Source: Wansuia hejianensis (GTDB lineage: Bacteria > Bacillota > Clostridia > Lachnospirales > Lachnospiraceae). Taken from it: a stretch of DNA of 64,000 nucleotides. A program made the translations under genes and the position numbers. The notes below the pieces were generated by a model. It ran no database searches. It was given only the letters and a program-made list of their open reading frames with translations, and had not been told where the DNA came from. Positions 12,101-18,210 of the stretch are shown in pieces. How positions within the stretch are numbered: position 1 is the stretch's first letter; each line of letters opens with the position of its first letter. The stretch spans positions 2,865,501 through 2,929,500 of the forward strand of contig NZ_CP060635.1 in NCBI RefSeq assembly GCF_014337215.1, read 5' to 3'.

Positions 12101-12155
12101 TAAGCATGAGAACAAACGCCAAAAGCGAAGCCAATATTCGTTTTATTTTCTTCAT
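6159..12155 (-). CDS. Dockerin-bearing giant secreted protein with Ig-like and DUF4430-like domains, 1998 aa
   Basis: Signal peptide at residues 1-27 (ends AALADD). The body is a chain of extracellular beta domains: Ig-like regions, a glycine/InlB-type repeat (about 310-345), a BIG2 domain (about 655-745), several unassigned segments, and three Big_3-like repeats with EYNIGETFDPTGM-type motifs (about 1450-1690). Residues about 1700-1835 resemble DUF4430, the transcobalamin C-terminal-like domain: a GYNMGDAFAALHDQYY helix, a FWG strand and EEGDLLDIYLYKD. A carboxypeptidase-regulatory-like beta domain follows (about 1845-1910). The protein ends in a type I dockerin (about 1935-1998), GDLNGDGQITNTDVAQLL and GDLNGDGQVTNADVVQLL. 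The DUF4430 call is by eye. If right, it ties the protein to corrinoid binding, which agrees with the B12 riboswitch at the head of the run. Confidence 0.8.
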   Translation of the reverse strand: MKKIKRILASLLAFVLMLTLLPAAALADDTESAAAPAPVISSDLSDKTYYSDDTKVSALTVKLTKNTANYTKDTLVLEWQSSDDGETFTAIEGAPTAFKNVLLMSSYAPEKPSLGTAKYYRVKITNNGLTEGMTPTTVYSAVAKIESVNAEKPGMVVDKPVIRQEDGTFAEDEGLTMTFAAPSKALPYKDTTIGMFYSSVVMLKGESWDTDKYAFRGWQIRDEFYDGTASYEESVKITPTDDNGWKEYLPGDSWCFNLYYSDGYYRVSYSGQTSTVQQVFHVTPVFEKKPDMAYAITLEQSEGGTISQVRGEGESHTLTAVPDSMFCFVRWEKSVAGGDWEAIDGSATAEVTLTADTSYRAVFEPYAINEMEVAQYALPSEGDSWFLNTALTFNAALAETTSITLKIYDGETADEDKLLGEETKTVNAGNSQVTVRASATKRPSSDAGKILVTAELSNGKSAQASYTLKGTLDITPASTSINTFDAIFMETIPSELQLSASGNPAVKSVTWSGGDEKLSTSTGSSVINKNTGLVTFTQYYSQMTIGYTADAGDGRIAEALVTFQSGGPGAKLAEKNLSVPEGESREYTSVNSTYNLSVSRQNVTVKSSDESVFTTEIITKAGSNSWDPTDIVDKIKINGLSKGTGTLTIDVNGTAWSCPVVITSEDDAVTAVKLSQETAELPVGESLTLTADYTPVTAAVTVEWSSSDDGVATVENGVVTAQSTGSAVITAAVTDAKGNTVKASCEVTVEEVPYTVELYVPKNTVGEDGLHLYPAAGFDADGRDTYDAAGELAAVEKDSETNLNYDIYTYSLQKGVYSFRAESADGKSLGGGALSVPDSEVGSVSGRTFQVYLRLAEVYLTNEFDGEKAEAGDFSVLLENKTGAVTFGEPYANGSGYNCYPALVCANGSSLSYYTAVMPSEACIAAHNAMAYVKQDIAVSAEPGVFSLGVELAVGCFTINAPQGAEVAVCENLSDGVVKQHSWDAMEKLEDGTADYRFHLQITGDMFYEVSGAEYVSYKGTVALNSTERIVVSEEMLKPEGKSKTTVDRDYTSNGGANMGDLYLNINAQGSLKLESGDTFQVYARRNWWGSNVTWVLADAYWLIEPDYHYTVVDLNGNASDSVVTVSDGGLLQAVGEGTAVVLVTYDSMTLNYHDAVKVSYEGYDPNGFFGSIWPEDTGVFVVSVGAGDSGITTGMTLNEGMNDGRSKDAGDALDSELDPIYFLGEKGEYTFIPGTEGVTVSVANPAIQGGVLSFSGFTALTANEDGSYTVPLTNGRNLVKVEKDGAAEYQVITAKQITATVNGQSLEDVVVAPGEEVSVVFDTIFNPVTRMRYYNTDAGVVYTEISGLEGQKAGNGRGTYGYYFFGSTTAKQTVKNFITEGNDGSEYANPTVTLGDALAVPEDFDQEYFVLSGGVFSVAGFGGNYGAHRTGYTQSGLAPSTRAYMGQLPDISIPVGTLETIEVTTAPAKTEYNIGETFDPTGMAVTATYKSSNGSLTREVTGFTYDTAAFTEAGSQKVTVSYTKGEVTKTFDVEVTVKDVKLEKLEVTKLPDKTVYNAGEAFDPTGMVVTAVYSDGSSKEVTGYTCSPETITAGVSEVVVSYNGLTASVPVKLNLVTSIAVTTLPDKVAYTEGDLFNPAGMVVTATYADGTTKATDAYSYAPMRRMEVGDTEITISYTGSDGAETLQPVKINITVTEDTTDKGDYIIAYVSYSEEGAFVTGDEGTLLSYAPVKVYDRDGLGGYNMGDAFAALHDQYYSGGSDGYQDSATGWISKFWGVTTGNVSYTLNHSWVFGTMTEIEEGDLLDIYLYKDLTYYSDLYTWFDSREYSADANTEYTFTVNGLNLMNSSDELAATAYPSGATVTVYDENGAVVEGLTAVTDENGQFKLTFKEDGIYTIEVNGTCDYTCMGYGGSAGATYTGSTVVPSRCTVTVGDVVQTLPGDLNGDGQITNTDVAQLLDKVTAGEAVDLAVGDLNGDGQVTNADVVQLLNMATAGQ

Positions 12156-12261
12156 GTTCTTTCCTCTCTTTTTCTGTTTATTAAGGGTTCAAACACGCAC
12201 AGTCCGGCGGCCCCCGCCAAGAAGGGAACCACCGTCCGCCATTTTTATTTTTTCTGATAAT

Positions 12262-15200
12262 TTAAATTTCTCCCGCGGTCACCCAATCCAGCAGCAGCGC
12301 CACGTCGGCGTTGGTGAGCCTGCCGTCGCCGTTTAAGTCGCCCGCTTCCAGGTCTGTCGCTTCGCCTGCCGTCACTTCATCCAGTAGCAGCGCCACATCT
12401 GCGTTCGTCACTCGGCCGTCGCCGTTCAAATCCCCCTGGATGCGGCTGGAGGCGATGTCCACCCTGTAGGTCAGCGACGTATTGCCGCCGGCATCCTTCA
12501 GCACCAGGTACACGGCCAGCGCCTTCTGGGACAGCCCGGTCAGGGCTACGGTATTGGCGCCCTCGGCTATCTCCACCTTCTGGCCGTCTGCCATGATTTT
12601 CTCCGCGCCCGGCGCGGCCTCCGAGGCCTCCTGAACGAGCCAGTGCAGTTCTCCTGCCTTATTGGAGTTCAGGGTCAGGCTGGCGCTGGTGTCCGTGCGC
12701 TCGCTGACCGCGCCCTCATCCAGGGTGAGCAGCGGCAGCGCGTTCTGGGTATACAGAATGACAGTGTAGGTTCGGCTCTGGGTTCCGTCGGCGGAGGTCA
12801 GGGTCAGCCTGACCGTGGCCGTGGTCGGATTGGTCCGCTCCGCAAAGGGCACTCTGATATAGGTATCCCCTTTATAATTGACGGTGGCCGTAAGCTCGTC
12901 GCCCTCGGCCTTGCCGCTGACGCCGCTGCCCGCCGTCACCTTCAAGCTGTCTGTGTCGTTCAGATACTTAATCCAGATGTAACCCGTACTCTGGGCCGTA
13001 TCAATTCCCGCGGCATAGGCCTCCGTCATGGGCGCGAACTCCGGACTCAGACTGTAGGTGGTGCCCATGCCCGCATTGGGGCTGCTAGTCGCATACAGGG
13101 TGGTAAGGGTCGGGCCGCTGTATACGGTGAAATTATAGACGCGCATTTCCTCCCCTTTTCGCAGCAGCACCTGAATTTCCGCGGTTCCGTCCGTGATCTC
13201 AATTTCCTGGGACTGGCCCTCCACGCCGTTCATCGCCACCGTTACGCCGTCGCTGGGCGTCAGCTCCAGCTTCAGGCTGGAGGTTCCCGCGTCAACGGTA
13301 ATCGTGTGGTCGCTCTGGCTGCCGTCGAAGGCTGCCCCGCCATCCAGCACGGCGTTGCCGCCGACAGCGGTTATTTCTTTCAGATAAAGCGCCGAACGCC
13401 GAATCACAAACTGCCAGGCGGAATCATTTTTTATGTAGATATTCCCGTCGCTGTCCGCCACCGCGCTGGCAATACAATACTGCTCGTGGTTGGGCGTATA
13501 GAACGCACCCGTAGCGGAATCGGCCTCGGTCATGCCCGCCTTGTCCTTCACCATGTAAAGGGTACCGTGGGCGGAGTTGGTCAGGAAATAGACGTATACG
13601 TAGCCGTCCTCCTCCTCGTATCCGTTGACGATGAGGCCGGAGGTCTGGGGATAGCCGTCGGTGGGCACCACGTAAGCCGCGCTCATGGCTCCGGTTTCCG
13701 GATTGATGTCGCCCACCAGGATGCCGTAGCCCTCCACGCCGAAGTTCCCTCCGTTGGAAATGCCAATATATACCCGGTTGTTGTAGATGGCCGGGGTGCT
13801 GGTGCTGGCCCCGCCGAAATACAGCGGCTCAATCAGGTTTTCCATATCCAGCCGCCCATCCGCGGTCAGATTGTAGGAATACAGGTAGCCGGACTGGTTG
13901 GCCCAGTAAATTCGCCCATTATAATAGGAAATGTTGGACCGGGAGGTCTGTCCGGTGGCTACCGTCTGCACGGCGTCTCCGGTCTTTTTGTCGATGCAGC
14001 AGAGAGTTCCCCCGTTGGTTATTACGAACACGTAGTTTTCATTGCTCCACGCGCCGTCCCAGTAATAGGAACCCAGGGAACTGTTTCTCCAGATCGGCAC
14101 CTTTTCCTCCGTCTGGCTGGAGGGGTCCTCGTCGGTAACCGAGATGCAGGCGAAGCCGCCTACGGTCGTGGAGGCGAAAAATCCCACATAGATGTAGCCG
14201 TCGTCATAACGGACGGAGCTTTCGCACCGGCCGCCCTGGGGATCCGTGTAAACCCACATTGATTCCAGGGTGGACGCGTTGAAGCACTGCACCTGGCCGC
14301 CGCTGAGCAGGACGAACAGCATGCCGTCCGCATAGGTGGGCGGCACCAAATTGAAGGCGGACGCCGACACGGTGGTGGCCGTCCGGATCGTCTCTCCGGT
14401 CTCCTTGTCCAGCATGTAAAGGGTCGTGCCGGTCAGGCCATAGATTTTATCATCCACAACGATCGGGGTCGTGCCGCTGGTGGGCGAGACATAATCGCCC
14501 ATCTGGCGCTCCCACACCACCTCAATGGTCTCTTTGGAAATGGGTGTCTTGGAGTTCACCACGGACATATTGTCCAGGCCGCTGCGGAAGCCGGGATAAT
14601 CGGCATCCAGCTGGGGCAGTTCTTCCGCCTCTGGGGCTTTTTCCAGGGTGAAGCTCCGCGTTTCCGAAGCCGACAGGGTCAGGCTTCCGCTCTGGCCGAC
14701 GTAATCGCTTCTGGCCACCGTATAGTTGTATTCGGTGTCCGGGAAGAGCCGGAACGTCCCGTCCTCCTCCGGCCAGATGCGCGTCTCGTTCTTCGATCCC
14801 TGATAGAGGGCGAAGGAGGCGTCCTGGGGATTCGTCTGCACCGTCAGGGTCACGGAGGCCGTCTGGGTAATGGTCAGGGTGTATTCCACCGATTCCGCAG
14901 AGCCGTTGTCCGCCCGAATGACCATTTTATTTTCCCCCGGCTGCAGCTCCCACACGTAGGAGCCGTCCGCAGAGGCCGCGCCGTTGAACAGCACCTGGGA
15001 GCTGTCCGGGCTGACGGCTTCGATGGGATCCACCGCTTTCAGGTTCAGGCTGGTCACGCTGTCCAGCACCGTAGCGGTATATTCTGTCTTTGTGGAGCTG
15101 AACGTGGGCGACAGAGTTACGGCGCGCCCCTCCTGGCTGGTCACCTCCAGCGCGTCCAGACTCGCCTTCCGGTTCACATGCAGTACATAGGTCTGGGTCA

Positions 15201-16719
15201 CTCCGTTCTTCTCCGCCACGATGGTCAGGTCGTTGCCCTTCCCGCCGACGGTCAGGAAATCCTCGTTAAACCATACATAGGTTCCGTTGGCCGTGCCCTC
15301 TACGGTGCTTTCCGTTCCCGAAATATTCGTGTACCGATAAGTCAGCTTCAAATCCGGATCCTTGGCGGTCGTCCCCGCCGGAATCCGTGCCACCAGCCGG
15401 AAGCTGGTGTCGTCGGCATCCCACACCGCGGTGGCTTCTTTGCTCGTATCAAAATACAGGGTGCCGTTGCTGTACATAATCGCAGACAGCAGATTGTCGT
15501 ATTCCGCAATATCCGCCGACAGGATTTCCGAGGCGGTTCCGTCCGCCGCTTTCAGCAGCACGTAAATCTTCTGGGCCGCCTTGGTCAGCCCCGTCACCTT
15601 CAGCACGTTCTCCCCGGCTACCGCGTCGGCGCGGGTTCCGCCGCTCTCCAGCTTCGCCGCGTCGGGCGCATCCGCTCCGGCCTCCTGCACAAGGTAATAA
15701 ATGCTTCCCGCACTGTCAGCCTGGACCGTCACCTCGGCAGAGTCCATCAGCCGCCCCGATACGCTGACCGCGGCTATGGCCGCCTGGGCTGCAGGGGTAT
15801 TCTGGGACGCAGGGGTGTCTTGGGCCGCCGTCACTGTCAGCGCCGCGGGATTCAGGAGCAGGCTGCTTCCCTCTTCCGTGCTTCCGGCTGCCGTCAGATA
15901 ATAGACGCCCTCCTCTGCCGGAGCCATCACCGTCGCCTGGCCGTTCTCATCGGCCGATGCGCCTTCGATCTCCGTCACGGCTCCCGTCTCCGGATCCACC
16001 CACGCGAATTTCGCTCCGGCCGCTGCCGAGGCGGAAGTCCGGAAATCCTCCGGAGCCTCGTAAACCGCTGCCTCGCTGTATCTGCTGCTCTGAGCCGTCA
16101 CCACAAGTTCGAAGCCAGCCGGGACTTCTGTGTTGTCCAGTTCGAGCCAGCTCATGGCGTCGCTCCACGCCTCCGTGTCCGTATACGTGAAGAAATCCAG
16201 CACATCGCCGGTCTGTATCTGTGTATCTGCCTGGGCCGCGCCGTCATCGCCGTCCTCCGTCTGCCTCCCGGCATTGGGATACCCTCCGTTCAGCGCAAAG
16301 CACTCCGCCGCGGTCTCCATCCCGAACAGGCGTTTCACAGAGCCGTCCTCTCCGAGTTCCAGATAGGACGCGGCCGTCTCGTCCGAAAAATCCTCCCCGA
16401 AGGCCAGCTCATGAGCCTTCACCATGGCGTCCAGCACGGATACTCCGTCTGTGACCGGATCGTCATAGCCATAATCTTCCGCCAAATTTGACGACACGCT
16501 TACCGCACCGTCAAAGCCGTGGAGATATTTCCCGGCTGTCTGGGAACGAATCGTTACTTCTGCCGAAACGGCCTCCGACTCTGCCGCCGTTCCTGTCGGC
16601 GTTTCAGCCAACGGATCAGCCAGCGTTCCCGCCTCCGTATCGGCCAGAACGGATGACGGCAGCAGACCTACAGTCAGGAGCGCAGTCATCAGCAAGCTCA
16701 AAACTCTCTTCTTTTTCAA
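12262..16719 (-). CDS. Dockerin-bearing secreted protein with DUF4430-like and beta-propeller domains, 1485 aa
   Basis: The start is TTG 16719, with AAAGGAG 7 nt upstream. Signal peptide at residues 1-26. Residues about 50-200 look like DUF4430 (transcobalamin C-terminal-like): DGVSVLDAMVKAHELAFG, then KRLFGMETAAECFALNGGYP, then QTGDVLDFFTYTDTEAW. After linker and Ig-like segments come cadherin-like repeats (about 430-620), a PEGA-like segment (about 625-690), a PQQ-type propeller (about 700-1110) with YMLDKETGETIRT-like blades, another cadherin-like region, and a C-terminal type I dockerin (about 1425-1485), GDLNGDGRVTNADVALLL twice. It is the first large gene downstream of the riboswitch and small repeat gene. 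I infer an extracellular corrinoid-binding component that docks on the wall cohesin. The fold calls are visual and the ligand is inferred. Confidence 0.82.
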   Translation of the reverse strand: MKKKRVLSLLMTALLTVGLLPSSVLADTEAGTLADPLAETPTGTAAESEAVSAEVTIRSQTAGKYLHGFDGAVSVSSNLAEDYGYDDPVTDGVSVLDAMVKAHELAFGEDFSDETAASYLELGEDGSVKRLFGMETAAECFALNGGYPNAGRQTEDGDDGAAQADTQIQTGDVLDFFTYTDTEAWSDAMSWLELDNTEVPAGFELVVTAQSSRYSEAAVYEAPEDFRTSASAAAGAKFAWVDPETGAVTEIEGASADENGQATVMAPAEEGVYYLTAAGSTEEGSSLLLNPAALTVTAAQDTPASQNTPAAQAAIAAVSVSGRLMDSAEVTVQADSAGSIYYLVQEAGADAPDAAKLESGGTRADAVAGENVLKVTGLTKAAQKIYVLLKAADGTASEILSADIAEYDNLLSAIMYSNGTLYFDTSKEATAVWDADDTSFRLVARIPAGTTAKDPDLKLTYRYTNISGTESTVEGTANGTYVWFNEDFLTVGGKGNDLTIVAEKNGVTQTYVLHVNRKASLDALEVTSQEGRAVTLSPTFSSTKTEYTATVLDSVTSLNLKAVDPIEAVSPDSSQVLFNGAASADGSYVWELQPGENKMVIRADNGSAESVEYTLTITQTASVTLTVQTNPQDASFALYQGSKNETRIWPEEDGTFRLFPDTEYNYTVARSDYVGQSGSLTLSASETRSFTLEKAPEAEELPQLDADYPGFRSGLDNMSVVNSKTPISKETIEVVWERQMGDYVSPTSGTTPIVVDDKIYGLTGTTLYMLDKETGETIRTATTVSASAFNLVPPTYADGMLFVLLSGGQVQCFNASTLESMWVYTDPQGGRCESSVRYDDGYIYVGFFASTTVGGFACISVTDEDPSSQTEEKVPIWRNSSLGSYYWDGAWSNENYVFVITNGGTLCCIDKKTGDAVQTVATGQTSRSNISYYNGRIYWANQSGYLYSYNLTADGRLDMENLIEPLYFGGASTSTPAIYNNRVYIGISNGGNFGVEGYGILVGDINPETGAMSAAYVVPTDGYPQTSGLIVNGYEEEDGYVYVYFLTNSAHGTLYMVKDKAGMTEADSATGAFYTPNHEQYCIASAVADSDGNIYIKNDSAWQFVIRRSALYLKEITAVGGNAVLDGGAAFDGSQSDHTITVDAGTSSLKLELTPSDGVTVAMNGVEGQSQEIEITDGTAEIQVLLRKGEEMRVYNFTVYSGPTLTTLYATSSPNAGMGTTYSLSPEFAPMTEAYAAGIDTAQSTGYIWIKYLNDTDSLKVTAGSGVSGKAEGDELTATVNYKGDTYIRVPFAERTNPTTATVRLTLTSADGTQSRTYTVILYTQNALPLLTLDEGAVSERTDTSASLTLNSNKAGELHWLVQEASEAAPGAEKIMADGQKVEIAEGANTVALTGLSQKALAVYLVLKDAGGNTSLTYRVDIASSRIQGDLNGDGRVTNADVALLLDEVTAGEATDLEAGDLNGDGRLTNADVALLLDWVTAGEI

Positions 16720-16952
16720 TGTATTTCTCCTTTCTCACTTTACTGCCTTACCTATCAGGCCGAGAGTCTCCGCTCACTCCGCCAAGCCTGTCCAACGCCT
16801 CGCCGGTGTCCGCTCACCGGCGTTATCTGTCCTTTCTTTCTGTTCCTCCTTTCCTGCGCCGCCTCTCCATTGGAGCGGCTTTTGCTTATTGCTACACAGC
16901 GGCAAATATTCCTGCTGTTTCACTCCATGAAAGAACCGCTAAAACGTGGTCT

Positions 16953-17276
16953 CTATGAAACGCCCAGCGTTTCCATCGTCGCCTGCCAATCCCGCGCCGC
17001 CTGGCGCTTGCGCATCTGATCCGGATCATTTACCGGGGGCAGCCCTGCCGCCGTCATGACCTTTGTCCAGTTTCCGAACCGTTTCTTCAGGGCTTCTGCG
17101 TTCGGTACCTCCTTCTGAGTCGGCGAAAAACCGAGACGTTCTGCCCGCCTTATCACAACAGCCAGCATGACCTGATCCTCCCGATTCAGCGGATCCCCCA
17201 CCCGCCAACGACTTTTCGTCCGCTTTTGCACTCTGCCTCCCGTTTTGTCCATTCTTCCCTTCGCCATTTTGTCCAT
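16953..17276 (-). CDS. Small homing-endonuclease-associated-repeat protein
   Basis: A 107-aa basic protein whose start at 17276 is preceded by AGAAGGGGG. Residues about 34-82 match the pattern of the homing-endonuclease-associated repeat: a helix (EDQVMLAVVIRRAERLG), S-P-T-Q-K-E, then LKKRFGNWTKVMTAAGLPP with the usual F-G-W and A-G-L positions. Such repeats are thought to bind DNA. There is no nuclease motif, so this is probably a DNA-binding or regulatory protein. It is the first gene after the cobalamin riboswitch terminator and is separated by 233 bp from the first dockerin gene, in a gap where I see no minus-strand U-tract terminator. It may therefore be the local regulator of the surface operon, by inference. 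Confidence 0.6.
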   Translation of the reverse strand: MDKMAKGRMDKTGGRVQKRTKSRWRVGDPLNREDQVMLAVVIRRAERLGFSPTQKEVPNAEALKKRFGNWTKVMTAAGLPPVNDPDQMRKRQAARDWQATMETLGVS

Positions 17277-17305
17277 AAATTGCCCCCTTCTCCCATCCCG
17301 GGTAA

Positions 17306-17366
17306 GAAAAAAATAAGAGCCGAAAGCCGATCAGACCCTAAAATGGGCCTGATCTCATCCCGACTC
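17306..17366 (-). terminator. Intrinsic terminator of the riboswitch expression platform
   Basis: On the minus strand, a long stem starting GAGTCGGGATGAGATCAG and closing CTGATCGGCTTTCGGCTC (17317-17366, with a short internal mismatch) is followed by TTATTTTTTT. It lies between the cobalamin riboswitch aptamer and the first gene at 17276, the expected place for a B12-controlled transcription terminator. Confidence 0.85.
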
Positions 17367-17435
17367 TTTTCCATTACGCATTTCTTTAACGAAAATAAGT
17401 CTCCGAGTATCCCCCCTTCAGATCCTTTTTCTCTC

Positions 17436-17592
17436 CGATCCCCGTCTCCTGTCTCATAGTTCCAACCTACTTGCCGCCCCTTCCCGTTTTACCGGTGGAT
17501 GCTGCGGTGTTCGTCCTCATTACAGTAGGGAAATAACTGTGCCGGAATCTCACCGGACTTCCGCGGGGTGAACCTACACCCCTTTATAGGAT
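17436..17592 (-). promoter_or_regulatory. Cobalamin riboswitch 1, upstream of the dockerin/cohesin run
   Basis: Read on the minus strand, the segment contains GGAAGTCCGGTGAGATTCC, then CCCTACTGTAATGAGG, a GCATCCACCGG variant of the GCCACTG element, GGGAAGGGGCG, and a closing GAGACAGGAGACGGGG resembling the B12 box. Their order and spacing match the cobalamin riboswitch family. High B12 normally lowers expression of the downstream genes through such RNAs. A strong terminator follows at 17306-17366. No convincing promoter lies directly upstream (only a weak TATAAC), so transcription may enter from the invertible promoter at 17941-17969. Confidence 0.85.
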
Positions 17593-17645
17593 CAGAGTAC
17601 AGCTTCTGCTGCATGTTATATGTAATTTTTCTATTTGTTTATGCA

Positions 17646-17681
17646 CAAAAAAGCCCCTCTACTGTCATACTGTAGAGAGGG
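17646..17681 (-). terminator. Intrinsic terminator in the leader between promoter and riboswitch
   Basis: The minus strand forms a near-perfect hairpin GCCCTCTCTACAGT/ACAGTAGAGGGGC followed by TTTTTTG. It sits between the outward promoter of the invertible segment and the cobalamin riboswitch. It either ends a short RNA of about 290 nt or acts as an attenuator that must be read through to reach the surface operon. Confidence 0.8.
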
Positions 17682-17884
17682 CAATCTGCTGCTTACCGTA
17701 TCCTGCCTACACTTTCCCCACAGTTGTGATGACTTCCACATCACTCCCTATGAGGCAGCAGGCATAGTGGGCTTCCACACGTCAAGATCCATCTCCTGCT
17801 TGGCTCCGGAAAACTGCCGGATTTCCTTTTCACGCTGTAAGCGGCTGCTTCACGATTTATATTATTCCTGTTCATGGTAGTCAT
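17682..17884 (-). ncRNA. Unassigned transcribed leader or small RNA region
   Basis: About 200 nt between the left recombination site and the terminator, on the minus strand. It is GC-rich and contains local hairpins (ATCCGGCAGTTTTCCGGA and GTGATG/CATCAC). One frame ends in a protein-like stretch (EKEIRQFSGAKQEMDLDV) that lacks a start codon and stops at a TAG. Another frame gives a 47-codon ORF without a clear ribosome-binding site. It could be a structured leader, a small RNA, or the tail of a gene cut by past recombination. I do not recognise a known RNA family. Confidence 0.35.
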
Positions 17885-17909
17885 TTCCGGGAATATTTTC
17901 TTCCCGGAA
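17885..17909 (+). repeat. Left recombination site (inverted repeat L)
   Basis: A 25-bp site with structure TTCCGGGAA - TATTTTC - TTCCCGGAA: two 9-bp inverted arms around an asymmetric 7-bp core, the form of a tyrosine-recombinase crossover site. Its exact reverse complement lies at 19494-19518. Confidence 0.9.
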
Positions 17910-17940
17910 ATTTTTGATGAAAATTCTGTGAACTAGGTAT

Positions 17941-17969
17941 AGTTTAATGCCAGACATCTAAAATGTCAA
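17941..17969 (-). promoter_or_regulatory. Outward promoter inside the invertible segment
   Basis: The minus strand has TTGACA (17969-17964), a 17-bp spacer, then TAAACT (17946-17941). The predicted start point is near 17933, so the RNA would cross the left recombination site and read toward the riboswitch and the dockerin/cohesin genes. Confidence 0.65.
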
Positions 17970-18025
17970 GATATTTTATGTATAAAATCCTGACAGTCAT
18001 TTTCCGGATTTTAGTTGTATTTTAT

Positions 18026-18054
18026 TGAAATTGTATTTAATAAATAAGATAAGC
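18026..18054 (+). promoter_or_regulatory. Possible promoter of the recombinase gene
   Basis: TTGAAA, a 17-bp spacer and GATAAG on the plus strand, about 155 bp before the chosen recombinase start. The -10 is weak, so this is tentative. Confidence 0.35.
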
Positions 18055-18210
18055 GGAAAATTCCAGAATACTTGTAAAGCAAATCAAAGGCAACCAGTGC
18101 TGTTCTTAGTTGAAAAAAGCTACGCCGCAGATGCAGATGCGGCATTACTGGTTGGTTGCGCCGTCACAAAAATGGTCAAAAACGATTGCGGTGAAGGGAG
18201 ACAGATTGCT

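Noticed and set aside
2151..16719. A classical cellulosome for plant polysaccharides
   Set aside because: Dockerins and a cohesin are present, but I see no glycoside hydrolase, esterase or carbohydrate-binding module, and the control element is a cobalamin riboswitch.
16795..16835. Hairpin CGCCGGTG/CACCGGCG as a terminator between the repeat gene and the first dockerin gene
   Set aside because: No U-tract follows on the minus strand, so it should not end the operon transcript; it may affect processing.
17186..17374. Small ORF inside the riboswitch terminator region
   Set aside because: It overlaps the terminator hairpin and the next gene, and its sequence reflects those elements.
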